Below, one piece after another: positions 24,440 to 35,715 of a stretch of DNA of 64,000 nt. The notes beneath the pieces were generated by a model. The model did no database searches. It saw nothing but the letters and a program-made list of their open reading frames with translations, and was not told the origin of the DNA. A program made the position numbers and the translations under genes. The first letter of the stretch is position 1, and each line of letters opens with the position of its first letter. The DNA is from Abelmoschus esculentus (Eukaryota > Streptophyta > Magnoliopsida > Malvales > Malvaceae), in contig JAUCBN010000047.1 of assembly GCA_035048815.1 (NCBI GenBank), positions 11,560,001-11,624,000 of the forward strand. The letters are read 5' to 3'.

Positions 24440-24638
24440 CTAAAAGACATTATTAGGTGAACTCTGTTTATTATATTATTTATGATTTAAATAATTAAAA
24501 TCGTTTATTTTTAAATAATTATCTAATAAGTAAACACCTATTAATTACATATAAGAAAGAGTTGAGATAATTTATTTTTAAAAAAATTAAAATAAATGAT
24601 TTTGATTAGAACAAGTTCACCTAATAATTTTTTCCTTA
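24440..24638. mobile_element. MITE, family with ends ATTAGGTGAAC (copy 2)
   Basis: Left end TTATTAGGTGAACT and right end GTTCACCTAATAATT are inverted repeats. The interior AATTACATATAAGAAAGAG matches the copy at 2162-2377. About 200 bp and non-coding. Confidence 0.62.
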
Positions 24639-24841
24639 ATACCCGTTTCTTATGAAAATATCGACAGGTGTCCTATTGTGCTGAGCCTTCTCATGTGGGC
24701 CGACCAACAATGCCTATTGAAATGACACTTGAACCCTTTCTTGTGGGCCCGCCATGTGACCTTTACCATATTCCATTCGTCTTGTTGGCTTCCAAATATT
24801 CCATGCTGGCACCTACGTGTCACCTTCACAAACTCTTTTCC

Positions 24842-25042
24842 AAAAAAATTATATCATGGATCAGTCCCACTATCTGTCCATGAGACCAACCAATAAAAAT
24901 TACCCACTTCATCAATTTTTCATGTCATAATTTTTCTCAAATGAATTTTCACTTAAAAAATTAAAAAGTAATAAGGTGGACAATTCTTATTGATTGATCT
25001 CATAAATAACGTGATAAAACTGACCCATGATATAATTTCTCA
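24842..25042. mobile_element. MULE-type MITE, AAATTATATCATGGG family (copy 2)
   Basis: Left AAAAATTATATCATGGATCAG and right GACCCATGATATAATTT are inverted ends. It is flanked by TCTTTTCC on both sides (24834-24841 and 25043-25050), with the ninth base differing. An 8-9-bp duplication fits Mutator-like elements. Confidence 0.68.
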
Positions 25043-25184
25043 TCTTTTCCGTAAGAAATTATTTCATAGTTTTCTCATCACGTTAGCCGGCGTATTAGTA
25101 AAATGGAAAATATAAATAAAGATTCATAGAAGAAAAAGTAATGTTTTTTTAATAATTGAGATTATAACAGGGTAATAAGATATA

Positions 25185-25353
25185 CAAACCATTTTATCTT
25201 AATAATTAATAAAATAATTATTATTTTTAAAGGTCATGAATTTAAACATTAATACTTATAATACAACAATTAATGGGTTAAATATTTAATAATTGAAAAT
25301 ATATTTTAGAATAGATATTACTTGTACCTATTATAGCTGATTCAAAAAAATAA
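25185..25353 (+). mobile_element. SINE-like repeat, family C (copy 2)
   Basis: Shares GGTCATGAATTTAAACATTAATACTTATA-type sequence and the tail TAGCTGATTCAAAAAAATA with the copy at 8071-8234. The A and B boxes are more decayed here. Confidence 0.42.
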
Positions 25354-25982
25354 GACTGAGTCGTCAGAAAGTTCTAGAGTGAGACGAGTTAAAATGATAC
25401 AAAATTAAAATTATTATAAAAATTTAGATTTTGATATATATCGAATTTCTTACAAAAAGTATAAAAATTTTGATATATACTAAATTTCTTACAAAAATTT
25501 AAATTTTTTAAAATTTGTAAAACTTTAATAAAAATTTTATAATAATTTTCGTTTGTATTTTATTTTAACATCAGTTTAACTCATCTTACATTAAAAAAAA
25601 AAAACCTTGACCAGTAAGTTAATTTTCTTCATCCCAAGGAAGCCGCCTCAGCATCTTCCATTTTCTCTGCAATCACCGTTAGATCATGAAATCCAATGGT
25701 TCATCCCCTAATGTATTCGTAGAGTAAAGAATGAAAAGAATACTGTGTGTGTTGGCATTTGTTTTGTTTTGATTGAAATCATGTTTGTTTGCTTTAAGAT
25801 TCGTCGCCGAGCTTTCCTCTACAGACTCTTCCTTTTAATATATAAAAATCACCGCCAACTTCTCAGTATATAAATGGAGTTATGCAACAAAAAAGTTGAC
25901 ATTTTGGGTCTTCATGTTCGGATTTATCCTTTCTCTTTGACATTCTTCTGGACTTAGGATATTCATTCACAATCTCAGTTTA
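25354..25982 (+). promoter_or_regulatory. Upstream region of the PHL11-like gene
   Basis: AT-rich up to about 25620, then a promoter-like stretch. TATA-like boxes are TATATAAAAATC at about 25839 and GTATATAAATGG at about 25866, both about 115-145 bases before the ATG at 25983. No other gene is seen. Confidence 0.42.
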
Positions 25983-27257
25983 ATGGAGAGATTAAGCTAC
26001 GGCGGCAGCGGTGGTGGTGGTGGTGGAGGTGGAGGGAGAGGGAGCTATGGTTATGAAAATGGGGTGGTGATGACGAGAGACCCCAAGCCAAGACTGAGAT
26101 GGACGGCTGATCTTCACGACCGATTCGTCGATGCTGTAACTAAACTCGGTGGTCCGAACAGTTAGTCTTTCTTCCCCCTCTTTCTTCTTCTTTTTTTAAA
26201 GGTTAATTGTGTTCAAACAAAGCATTGGATCTTTAAGCCGCTTTCTCTGTCTTCAAGGGTTAATCTTGCTTGCATTAGTAGTTGGTTTCTGAGTTTCAAG
26301 GCTAGTTTTCTTGTTGTAACGCTAGAAACACTCATGTTGTTGAGAAAATCTGTTTACAGAAGCAACTCCAAAGTCTGTCCTGAGACTGATGGGAATGAAG
26401 GGCTTGACATTATACCATTTGAAGAGCCATTTACAGGTATACAAAGACATGGACATTAGTGCTTTAAAGGGTTCTTTGCTTCTCAATTAATTTGTTTTTT
26501 CTTTCTTTAGAAATACAGACTAGGACAGCAGTCCAGTAAGCCAAATGCAGTAGACCAAAACAAAGAGACAGATGGTGAGCTTGTTGTCTGGAAATCCATC
26601 TTTATTCTTCCAAATATTTGATTCAATGAAGTATTAATATTTGTTATGGTGTAGGTAGTTCGTATGTACAATTCAGCAATCATTCTTCTGGGACTATCTT
26701 CAATTCACCCAGAGCTGACAATGAGGCACTGAGGACTCAGATGGAACTACAAAAGACATGGCAAGAGCAACTACAGGTTCATTTATTCCCTTTTTAAGGA
26801 ACCTATATACGTTTCGAATTCGCTTGTTTCGAGTTTGTAATTTTCGATTACTCCGTAGGTGCAGACGAGATTGCAGATGAGGATCGAGGCTCAAGTGAAG
26901 TACTTGAAGGCAATGTTAGAGAAAGCTCAAAAGAGCCTTTCATTTGATGCCAACCGTGAAGGGAATGTAGAGCAAACGAGAGCGGAATTAACACATTTCG
27001 ACTCGCTTCTCTCGAAGCTCGTACAACATGTGACTGAAGGAGACAGTAAATCAGACATGGTACCTATGTCCATGAAGGCTAACTGTTCTGCTAATTTGCA
27101 AGATTATGGAGTGGGAGAAAGAGAAGGAAAGGAAGATGTTAAGGTTAAAGTTGGAGGAGATTCCATAAATTTTGACTTAAACACCAAAGATTGTTTTGAG
27201 TTTGTTGCTGTAAATGGAAATGAGCTTCAATCGAACTTGTTTCCTTACAAGAGATGA
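25983..27257 (+). CDS. PHL11: MYB-CC (GARP-type) transcription factor, PHL11-like
   Basis: Five exons (25983-26160, 26360-26436, 26511-26574, 26655-26776, 26859-27257) give 279 residues. After a Gly-rich N-terminus (a GGT/GGA repeat), the single MYB/GARP DNA-binding domain runs from about residue 33 (PRLRWTADLHDRFVDAV) to about 90 (GLTLYHLKSHLQKYRLG), with the SHLQKYR hallmark. The coiled-coil domain (MELQKTWQEQLQ, then VQTRLQMRIEAQVKYL) defines the MYB-CC class of PHR1 relatives. This class binds P1BS-like sites, usually as dimers. Short length, the RDPKPRLRW lead-in and recalled gene order in Arabidopsis point to PHL11 (At5g45580), a less certain step than the family call. A SINE starts about 30 bases after the stop. 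Confidence 0.88.
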
Positions 27258-27289
27258 AATCATAGAAAAGAAAGAAAAAAAAATTGTAA

Positions 27290-27410
27290 TCTTAGAGGTT
27301 CGAGCACTAGTGATGGTAGCAGAGTGATTGAGCGATCAATGTCAAATGGTGGAAATTATATTCTAGAACAGATACTACTGTAATGACTATTAACTTGTTA
27401 AAAAAATCTT
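27290..27410 (+). mobile_element. SINE-like repeat, family B (copy 1), in the PHL11-like 3' UTR
   Basis: Starts within a B-box-like GAGGTTCGAGCAC and continues GTGATTGAGCGATCAATG to a T-rich end. It matches the inverse of 52236-52392 and 47944-48094 but lacks the A-box end, so it is 5' truncated. It begins about 30 bases after the transcription factor's stop codon and probably forms part of its 3' UTR. Confidence 0.6.
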
Positions 27411-27507
27411 TATTTTTAGACCTTTGAAAAATATCAAGAGAAACCTCATCAATTACCTCATTTAATCAAATTTTATTCCATAATAGAAAAGGAAGTCAAT
27501 ACCAACA

Positions 27508-27687
27508 GGGTTTGTCCAAGTGATAAGTAGTTTGGTTCCGTTTAAGTAAGTCTCAGGTTTGAGATGTTATGTATGCAGAAAATCTCTATTGAGAGACTCA
27601 CCTACTAAAGTTAGGTGTGCGACGCGGATCGATCTAGATTAGTCAAGACTAAACTCTGAAATCAAAAAAACAATAAATAAAAAAAAA
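27508..27687 (+). mobile_element. SINE-like repeat, family A (copy 1)
   Basis: GTCCAAGTGATAAGTAGTTTGG, then a B-box-like CAGGTTTGAGATG, then CTCTATTGAGAGACTCAC, a GATTAGTC block and an A-rich tail with AACAATAAATAAAAA. The copy at 33775-33948 matches along its whole length. The arrangement suggests a tRNA-derived SINE. Confidence 0.6.
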
Positions 27688-28912
27688 AAGAAAGTCGATA
27701 AGTTGCACTTTAAAGTTCCAATGTGTCCGTCAATGACAAAGATTTAAAACTTAAAAAAATTAATTTAATTTTTTAAACTTTTTTAGTCTATATATTCAGA
27801 TGTGATTTAATACTTGCGGTGATAATGATGTAAAAAATTTAACAATCAATATCTTGAAGTAATAGGGAAGTAAAGTAATTATAGATCGAGTAAATATTAG
27901 CTCAGGTTAGTTAACAAGTCGAGTATATAACAAGTTGGATCAGTTAATAGGTTGGGTTATTGACAAGTCGAGTTTATAACAAGTCGGATCTATAACAATC
28001 CAAATCAATTGTAAGGTTGGGTAAAATAAGATCTCAGATTATTCTAATTCGAGTTATATTAGATATTTGTTAGGTTAACTTTGCGTTTGGGTTCATATCA
28101 AATCAGATGTAAGTCGAGTTTAGTTGTCATACTAAAGGTTTAGTTCATTCTCAGTTTGGGTTCAAATCCAAAATCAAATTAAAATCAAATTAAATTCGAT
28201 TGAATTTGATCATCATCTTATATCACTATTAGTTCAGATCCGGGTGAAATTAAATCGAATTTCGCATCACTCCCTAACATATTTAGACAGTATAATATCG
28301 TCTTCGTCGTCGGGTCCCGGTAGTTGAAAACAGTTGCTTGAATTATTGGTTGTCTTGTTTTTTTTTTCCTTCCAAAGCAATGTCACGTCTTACCTACCAC
28401 GCAAACCACTTCTCTGTAAAAAAAACCCAAGAAGAAATAATCTGAAAAGCAACAGATCGATTACTGTAAAAGGGAGAAGAAAAGATCGTTGATAATGCTT
28501 AAGAGTATAAAACATATAAATCTTTTATACGAGTATATCGTTCATTCGATTCGTTTCGTGTTAACATATGTTTTTAACACATACCATATATTTGTTATTT
28601 TTTATTTATGAAAATACGAAAGAATTTATTTTGAAGTTCTTAAACACGAGAAACAAATTCATTTTTCAAGTTCAAATGTTCTAGAGGAATATTCAATTTG
28701 AATTAGTTGACATAATTAATATTAGTGTAAACACAATATAATTTAGCTGGAATTGTTTTCAGGGCATATTCAAAACCTTTATAGCTGATAATTTGGAATA
28801 TATTAACTGTTTTTTATTTCTTCTTAACTGGTGCAATTACCAGCTTTAATTTATTCTAAATAGCCTTAATTTTGGCTTTATGTTTGGACAAATTTACCTT
28901 CTATTTCTAATC
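27688..28912. other. Intergenic DNA with a degenerate repeat block
   Basis: Positions about 27890-28255 contain repeated AACAAGTCGAG, GGTTGGGT and AAATCAAATTAA words and end near GCATCACTCCCTAA, like another decayed hAT-type element. The remainder is AT-rich. No gene is visible. Confidence 0.35.
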
Positions 28913-28920
28913 TATAAATA
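28913..28920 (+). promoter_or_regulatory. Probable TATA box of the reductase gene
   Basis: TATAAATA in the context CTATAAATACC lies 285 bases before the ATG at 29198. It implies a leader of about 250 bases, part of which (29038-29197) is unusually GC-rich for this window. Confidence 0.42.
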
Positions 28921-29197
28921 CCAGATGATTTCATGAGTTTTGAATCATCCCAAGCAATTGTATTCTATTGCTTTGTATTTTTTTCTTAGCTTTTCAACAA
29001 ACGGGTTCTGTCAAGTTTTTTAAATTTTTCTAAGATAGTGAAGAAGAGCAGTACCACCTTTTCTGCTCCGGATTTTGGGTGTACAAAATCTCGAACGGTC
29101 CGCGTTAACCTCGGGGACAATCCGCCTGTAGTTGTAACTACACCAGTTGGGGCGAATACTCTAGTTTTGCAGTATTATTCCTACAAAGATCATATTC

Positions 29198-30402
29198 ATG
29201 ACCATGAAAAGCAAAGTGCTCATCGTCGGTGGAACCGGCTACTTGGGCAAGAGGCTGGTCAAGGCAAGTTTAGCACATGGTCACCAAACTTATGTGCTGC
29301 ACAGGAATGAGATTGGTCCTGATATTGAGAAGGTGCAAATGCTGTTATCGTTCAAGCAGCAGGGAGCTCATCTCGTCGCCGGTTCGTTTAACGACCACCG
29401 AAGCCTTGTGAATGCGGTGAAATTAGTGGATGTGGTTATCTGTGCAATCTCTGGGGTTCATATCCGAAGCCACCAAATACTGCTGCAACTCAAGCTTGTT
29501 GATGCCATCAAGGAGGCCGGAAATGTTAAGGTATTTAGCTGATTAACACTTACATATACAAATGAGACATTGTTTTTGCTTGATTGATTCTGTTATAAAC
29601 ACATACACATGCACATGCACATGCACTGCAACAGAGATTCCTGCCATCGGAATTTGGCACAGATCCTGCGAGAATGGAGAATGCGATGGAACCTGGAAGG
29701 GTGACATTCGATGACAAAATGGTGGTGAGGAGAACAATTGAAGAAGCTGGCATTCCTTTCACTTATGTTTCTGCAAATTGCTTTGCTGGTTACTTCCTGG
29801 GTGGACTGTGTCAACCTGGCTTTATCCTTCCTTCCAGGGAACATGTGCGCTTGCATGGAGATGGCAATCAAAAGGGTAAAGATGTATAATGTTACCGTTT
29901 ATGCACAAAAAAACTATTTATTTATTTTGTTTTATTGAAACATTTGGCAGCAATCTATGTTGACGAAGATGATATAGCAACCTACAGCATCAAAACTATT
30001 GACGACCCTCGTACCTTAAACAAAACAGTGTATATAAGGCCACCAAGGAACATCTTATCTCAAAGGGAAGTCGTCCAGATATGGGAGAAATTGATCGGCA
30101 AAGAGCTGCTCAAGTCTTCCATTTCAGAGCAAGAGTTTCTAGCAATAATAAAAGGTTATTATTAATTTATTATTATTATTATTTAATTCAGATTGTTTAA
30201 GGAATTAGTTAATTAATATTTTAATTAAATGTTTGCAGAACAAGATTATGCCGAGCAAGTTGGATTAATACATTATTATCACGTGTTTTATGAGGGATGC
30301 CTTACCAGCTTTGAAATAGACAATGGAGCGGAAGAAGCTTCAACTCTTTACCCTGATGTTCAGTACACAACGGTTGAGGAGTACATGAAGCGTTATTTAT
30401 AA
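29198..30402 (+). CDS. PLR: Pinoresinol-lariciresinol reductase (NmrA/PCBER family)
   Basis: NADPH-dependent enzyme of lignan biosynthesis, reducing pinoresinol and often lariciresinol in the cytosol. Four exons (29198-29530, 29635-29875, 29951-30154, 30239-30402) give 313 residues, the usual length. The Rossmann NADPH loop GGTGYLG is at residues 11-17. FLPSEFGTDPARM leads to FDDKMVVR, whose Lys-139 corresponds to the catalytic lysine of the PCBER/PLR/IFR group. ANCFAGYFLGGLCQPG, GDGNQKAIYVDEDDIATY and the ending EEYMKRYL are family signatures. Two methionines lie at the start (residues 1 and 3); an upstream in-frame stop at 29162 rules out a longer N-terminus. Whether it acts on one or both substrates cannot be told from sequence. 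Confidence 0.9.
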
Positions 30403-30584
30403 GTAACACCAAGATTATTTTTCTATATATATTTTTTATTTTCTTAAATCATCTCAATTTATGTCTTTAATTAATATGAGCCTAAATTTAAACAAGATAT
30501 ATAGCGGTAAATTGAAATATTCCACATTATAAGTTGAAGAATAAATATTAATATCGCTGTTTGTATGTCTTTTTTTCATTCCTC

Positions 30585-31060
30585 TATTTGTTAAAAATTT
30601 GAATTTTAAACCTTAACTCTAATTTTCTGTATCCTAAACACCAAACCATATACCTTAAAAATACATCATACCCTTAATTCCCTAAACCCTAACCATACCC
30701 TCTAACCTTAAACCCTAAACTTTAAACTCTAAACTCTCTAATTTGAAGTGGAGGCACGAATAGAAGCATGAGAAAGAAGTAGACGATTTGTACCCTTATT
30801 TGTATGTATTATTAGGGTAGAAATCTTCTGCCTCTTTTCTATGTCTCATTTCATGCCTCTTTTGAGAATTTTCTAAAAATTTAAATTTTAAACCTTAACC
30901 CTTATTTTCTATATCCTACGTCCTAAACCATACACCCTAAAAAATACACTCTACCCCTAATTCACTAAACCCTAACCAAATCCCTAACCTAAAACCCTAA
31001 ACCTTAACCTCTAATTTGAAGTGGGAACATAAATAGAAGTATAGAGAGGAGGTATACGAT
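30585..31060. repeat. Two tandem telomere-like repeat units downstream of the reductase
   Basis: Two related units of roughly 200-290 bases (about 30590-30810 and 30870-31060) share order: TTTTAAACCTTAAC, CTAAACCATA, a run of CCCTAAACCCTAACC words, CTAATTTGAAGTGG, then GAAGTAGACGATTTG or GAGGTATACGATTTG. The CCCTAAA words match the plant telomere repeat but are interrupted. A similar array lies in CMT2 intron 17. Confidence 0.62.
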
Positions 31061-31896
31061 TTGCACCTGTATTATTAAATATTACTATTTCAATAAATTA
31101 TGATATATTTTATCAAACCCGTATTATTAAGGATTACTATTTCAATAACTTAATGAGTAATTTTAGCTGAGAAATTTTAGCAGTAAATTATGATATATTT
31201 TATCAAAGTGATTCGAATTTAAATATTATATTTACGTGTACACGCATATAAGAGTATTATTTAATTGTATCTATCCCAATAAATTGTCTATCGAATTGTT
31301 GCAATCAATATTCGATCCCGAAAAAATCTTTGAAAAATGAGGTTTTATGCTTCGGAAAATACTCAAAACCTATTTAAATGTTCCTCCAATACCTTATTTC
31401 CTTGAAAAAAGAGCTCAACGCATAGGAACTGTGAATGATATTTTAAAGAAGGTGGGATTTTTTTATTGAACTTAGTTTTAATCAAACAAAATTTAATTAA
31501 TCATAAATTTTAATTATAAACCTTAAATTAATTCTATCCTTAAATTTGAAATTCTTTTAATAATCCTTTAATTGAAACCAGTATACATAAACTCTCAAAC
31601 TATAAACATAATCTCTGAACCCTAAAACTAAAACAATTATATAAACAAAATTTTTACAAACATTTATGTATGAAATATTAAATAGATTAAATATTAGTAT
31701 TTTTTTCATAAAATATTTTATTTTAATTATTTAACGAATACTTTACCCACTTAATATTAGTTTGAAGTGTAGACTATAATAAAAAAGAGGGTAAAAAAAA
31801 CCCAAATACGACATTTTGTTTTTTTCATTTAACTAATTACTATTTTTCCTGCATGAAGAACAATCTATGTATAAAATGTGTCCACTCCAGTCCTGT
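31061..31896. other. AT-rich intergenic DNA
   Basis: An ATTATTAA..ATTACTATTTCAATAA motif is repeated at about 31075-31095 and 31122-31150. Otherwise featureless, with the GNAT gene's 3' UTR at the right end. Confidence 0.35.
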
Positions 31897-33180
31897 TTAT
31901 GAGTGAAAGGTAGAGTTAATAAGATCAATGAAATTACACTGTTTGATCATAAGAACACGACGCCTTCTCCCGATCCAAGATGTCGTCCACGCCGGATCAC
32001 CCGAGACGACACGGTAGCCGGCATTTGCGTACAATGTGCGAGCACCCAAGTCATCTTCGTAAGCACGAAGGACAAGATACTTGAATCCCCATAAAACAGA
32101 CAGCATCTCGCAAGCTTTCAGCAAACAACTACCCATCTTCTTCCTACTGTTAATCAAACACAAGTATAGCCCACGCTCAACCGCACAGCACCGCAGAAAA
32201 GCTTAGCAACATAGGCATATGTATTGAAATATTGTTACCGAAAGCGTTTTGAAACTGCAAGTCCCGAAACATAAAGATATTCCTCCGCCCCAGGAAGGTG
32301 TCGAAGAACATCGTCGTCTCTTAACGCCGTGACATCTACCACGCCGACAAGCTTAGCGTCCGAGGGAGACTCCGCCACTAAACATGCATACCTGTAAATG
32401 TAATGGCATATAACGATTATATACACGTTATGTCAGTAATCTAAAAACGTGACTGTAACTGCAATTTAATTTAATTCGGACTTATATACCTGTTCGGAGG
32501 TGAGTTCCTAAGTTTGTACATCAACCCTGCTAGTACCTCAGCCTGTTAATAAATGATGAGAGCATTAAACCTCGTAAAATTCATACAAATCCTTAATTAT
32601 TCCATTTCCATTAATGAGTCTAAATTGATAACACTATTATTGTTAAAAATATGCAAATTAACCTGAAGGACTACAATTATAAATCTTAACATAGAAGGAG
32701 GACTGAACTCATAATTATACCCAACACAAACTGAAAGAAATCACAGGCAAGAGTGAAGGGAAAGGGTAAAGTAACCTTGAAGAACTGGAAGAACAGATCA
32801 TCAAAAATAGGCATTGGCTGATGGAAGGCTTCAGCTTGAATCTGAGCAACTTCCCTAAACTCAACTTGATCTTCCTCCAATCTCCTTACTTTCCATCCAT
32901 TCTCACTTGCCAAATACAAAGATTGCTGCTTCTCTTTGTTTTCCCATCTTCCATTATTATCTTCCCCTGGTTTTCCAGTCAGCTCCACATTTGCCTTACC
33001 CGATGATATCGAGCTGGAAGAAGAAGAAGAAGAAGAGCACTGCACTACACAGCCATTTCCGTTTGCTGATTTCTGGCCACGGTGACTTAGTTTAACCCGG
33101 GTTAGTGTGTGGTGTTGCAGGCGAGGCTCTTTCCACACACTTGTTGAAATAGAAGATGGGTGGCGTAGAAAGTTAGCCAT
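31897..33180 (-). CDS. GNAT-family N-acetyltransferase, probably plastid-targeted
   Basis: Transfers acetyl from acetyl-CoA to protein N-termini or lysines; plant plastid GNATs often do both. Four exons (33180-32776, 32542-32490, 32391-32239, 32146-31897) give 286 residues. The N-terminal about 90 residues look like a chloroplast transit peptide: basic, Ser-rich, with a run of nine serines encoded by a GAA/GAG-type repeat on the plus strand at about 33017-33040. The GNAT fold follows: WKVRRLEEDQ near residue 95, then GVVDVTALRD, EEYLYVSGLAVSKRF, the acetyl-CoA loop RRKKMGSCLLKACE, WGFKYLVLRAYEDD and GARTLYANAGYRVV. The first glycine of the usual R-x-x-G-x-G/A loop is Lys here. I cannot assign which of the plastid GNATs it is. 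Confidence 0.86.
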
Positions 33181-33302
33181 GATGCATCACTCTGGTTTCC
33201 CCAGTGGAATTGAATTGGACTTTGCCACAAGTCTCTTACAACCACTATTTTCTGTCTCTCTTCTACACAATTATTTAGTTTATTTGTTATTTAAAAAATA
33301 GC

Positions 33303-33768
33303 CGGGGTCAGTAAAACTCGACTCGAGGCGAAAATATTTAATTCGTTTTAATTCGATTTGAAATTTTATAGACTCGACTCGAAAAAATTTCAAATAAAGT
33401 TTGAGTTGTAAAATGAAAACTTGAATAACTCGAAAATTTTAATAATTAAAGGATTAATTTTTAAGTTTGAGACGAATCTCTCAATTATTTATGATATATA
33501 TACATTGATATATAAATTATAAAAAAATAGTGATACATATAAAATATATATATATATATGCATATCTTATATGATTAGAGAAAGTCGTTTAAATTAGAAT
33601 CAAATCATACTATAACATGATAAATAATTATAATTAAATATTTATAAAAACTCAAAAACTCGACTCGAACCGAAAAAATTTCAAATAAAGTTTGAATTGT
33701 AAAATATGACTCGCCAACTCGAATAACTCAAAAATTTTTGACTCGACTCGATCGAATACCCCCTACCC
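33303..33768. mobile_element. Degenerate element with ACTCGACTCG-rich ends
   Basis: The left end GGGGTCAGTAAAACTCGACTCG and the right end CGACTCGATCGAATACCCC are roughly inverse. Inside, ACTCGACTCGAA and AAAATTTCAAATAAAGTTTGA occur twice each. About 465 bp and non-coding; a decayed non-autonomous DNA transposon is likely. Confidence 0.42.
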
Positions 33769-33774
33769 TCTATT

Positions 33775-33948
33775 ACCTTAGTTCAAGTGATAAGTAGTTT
33801 GGTTACACTTAAACAAGTTTCGGGTTCAAGACGTAGTGTACATAAAAAATCTCTATTAAGAAACTCACTCACTAAAATTAAATATACAACTCGATTCAAT
33901 TTGGATTAGTCAAAGCTAAACTCTATAATCGGAAGAGCAATAAAAAAA
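33775..33948 (+). mobile_element. SINE-like repeat, family A (copy 2)
   Basis: TTCAAGTGATAAGTAGTTTGG, B-box-like CGGGTTCAAGACG, CTCTATTAAGAAACTCAC, GATTAGTC and a tail GAGCAATAAAAAAA match the copy at 27508-27687. Confidence 0.6.
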
Positions 33949-34814
33949 CTGACCCTCTACTCCGTAAAAAAATTATTTTGTTCATAATATTAAAATTAAA
34001 ATTTTTAATTTTATTAAAATATTTAATATTTTATCTATTAAACTAATATATTGTTGTTGTTGTTTTTTCTTTAATGATACTTTGTGGGCAATTGCAAGAA
34101 GTTGTTTAGGCAATAAAATCTTATATGAATAGATAAGATGGGCAGTCTATCCACGTGCATTGAGTCTGCTTAGGACCATAAGTGAACATCTGACGTGGTG
34201 AGTTTTAAGCCTAACACGTGGGTGTGAATGAATTCGGTTTTGATGATCCAGTGAGAGATGTAGTTATAATGCAATGCAATACGATTCATACTATGAAAAC
34301 TTACAACGAAGAGATTAATTAAAATTTAATATATTTTTAATAAAAAAAAATATTTATCTTAAAAATTTAGATATAAATATTTATTATATAACATACATAT
34401 ATTAGGTAAAAACTCAACTCAAAAATTGAAATATCAATATGAAAAAATTAATTTATTTTGACTCGATTTATAATTTTATGAGCTCAAATCTATTAAAAAT
34501 CTGAATAAAGTTTTACTTATAAAATAAAATTTAAATGTCTTATCTTTTTAGTAATTAAATAATTATTTTTTAAAACCTTAAATTATATACCTTATTAAAA
34601 AAATTATAAAAAAAAATGAACAAATACTATTACATAATCATATTAATATATTTTTAAAATATAAAACTAATTTTTATTTCTTATTATTACTAAGAATATT
34701 ATATTAATGTGACGTTTACAAATAACATTATTTTTTGGTTATGATTACTGCTGGTGGAAAGTTAGGAAAGTGTTTATTCACTTGTGTTTATGATAATGTT
34801 TATTGTGTCAAATT

Positions 34815-34933
34815 AGTTTACTAGTTTTTAAATTGATTAAAATATTTTTAAAATATGAAATATATTTTTAAAATTTTTTTAAAAATATATAAAAAAATAC
34901 TATTTGGCACTGTTTATGAATAAGGAGAGTATA
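34815..34933 (+). repeat. Direct repeat, left copy
   Basis: Contains GTTTACTAGTTTTTAAATTG, an A/T core and ACTATTTGGCACTG followed by TTTATGAATAAGGAGAGTAT. The right copy at 35716-35823 matches closely, differing by small A/T indels. Confidence 0.7.
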
Positions 34934-35715
34934 TGTACGCACAGTTTACGTACACGTGTGTCTCTGAAATTTTACGATGATTTTTTTAAATAAATATTAA
35001 TAAATTAAGTCAAATATCAATATCAACTGTTGCAAAAGTATATTTATGGTTGATTTTCACACTCCAATGACTTTTAATCATGCGTAACGGATATAAACAG
35101 CTAAAATTATATTCTTCACTATAAAAAAAAAAAAGTATTGAGAACTTAAAGAAAAAAATGAACAGCCAAGCTTAATTATCAAGAGGGTTGACTTTTTCTT
35201 TGTTTATTTTGTAATCTCTCATAAAAATTTTAATCCAATCCTAATGAGCCGAAAATATATAAACACTCACCTAGAAAGATATATTACTTACAAATGTTAA
35301 GATCTCGTAATAGAGAAATAAGTTATAATTAAAAAAAAATTAAGGATAGAATTCTATCTTAGCCCATAAAAATATAGATTGTAAATTTTTTTTATCTTGT
35401 AAGAAAAAAATTCATGAGTGAGTTGAAAAACTCTTAGCGTAAATACTAAAATAATAAACGTAAAATTTAGTTAAGAAGATTAAATTATTTTAAAATTGAT
35501 TGTATAAAATTATCAAAAAAAATTTATCGATTTTTGCTTCCCAATCAACATTTGTTTAAGGAAGAATACTACAAAAACAACGTTCTTATAGCCGATGAGG
35601 CCTTCATGCCAGAAAAGAAAAAGGAAAGGTGGGAAATGAAGTATATATGGCGTTAAACTGGATCTTGTAAAGGACTATGATATAAGTTAATCGGTGCTTA
35701 TTAGAAAGAAAAAAA

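Noticed and set aside
2593..30402. A lignan/phenylpropanoid gene cluster formed by the 4CL-like enzyme and PLR
   Set aside because: They lie 24 kb apart with an unrelated methyltransferase and transcription factor between. The 4CL-like gene seems peroxisomal, and its place beside CMT2 is conserved, so co-clustering is chance.
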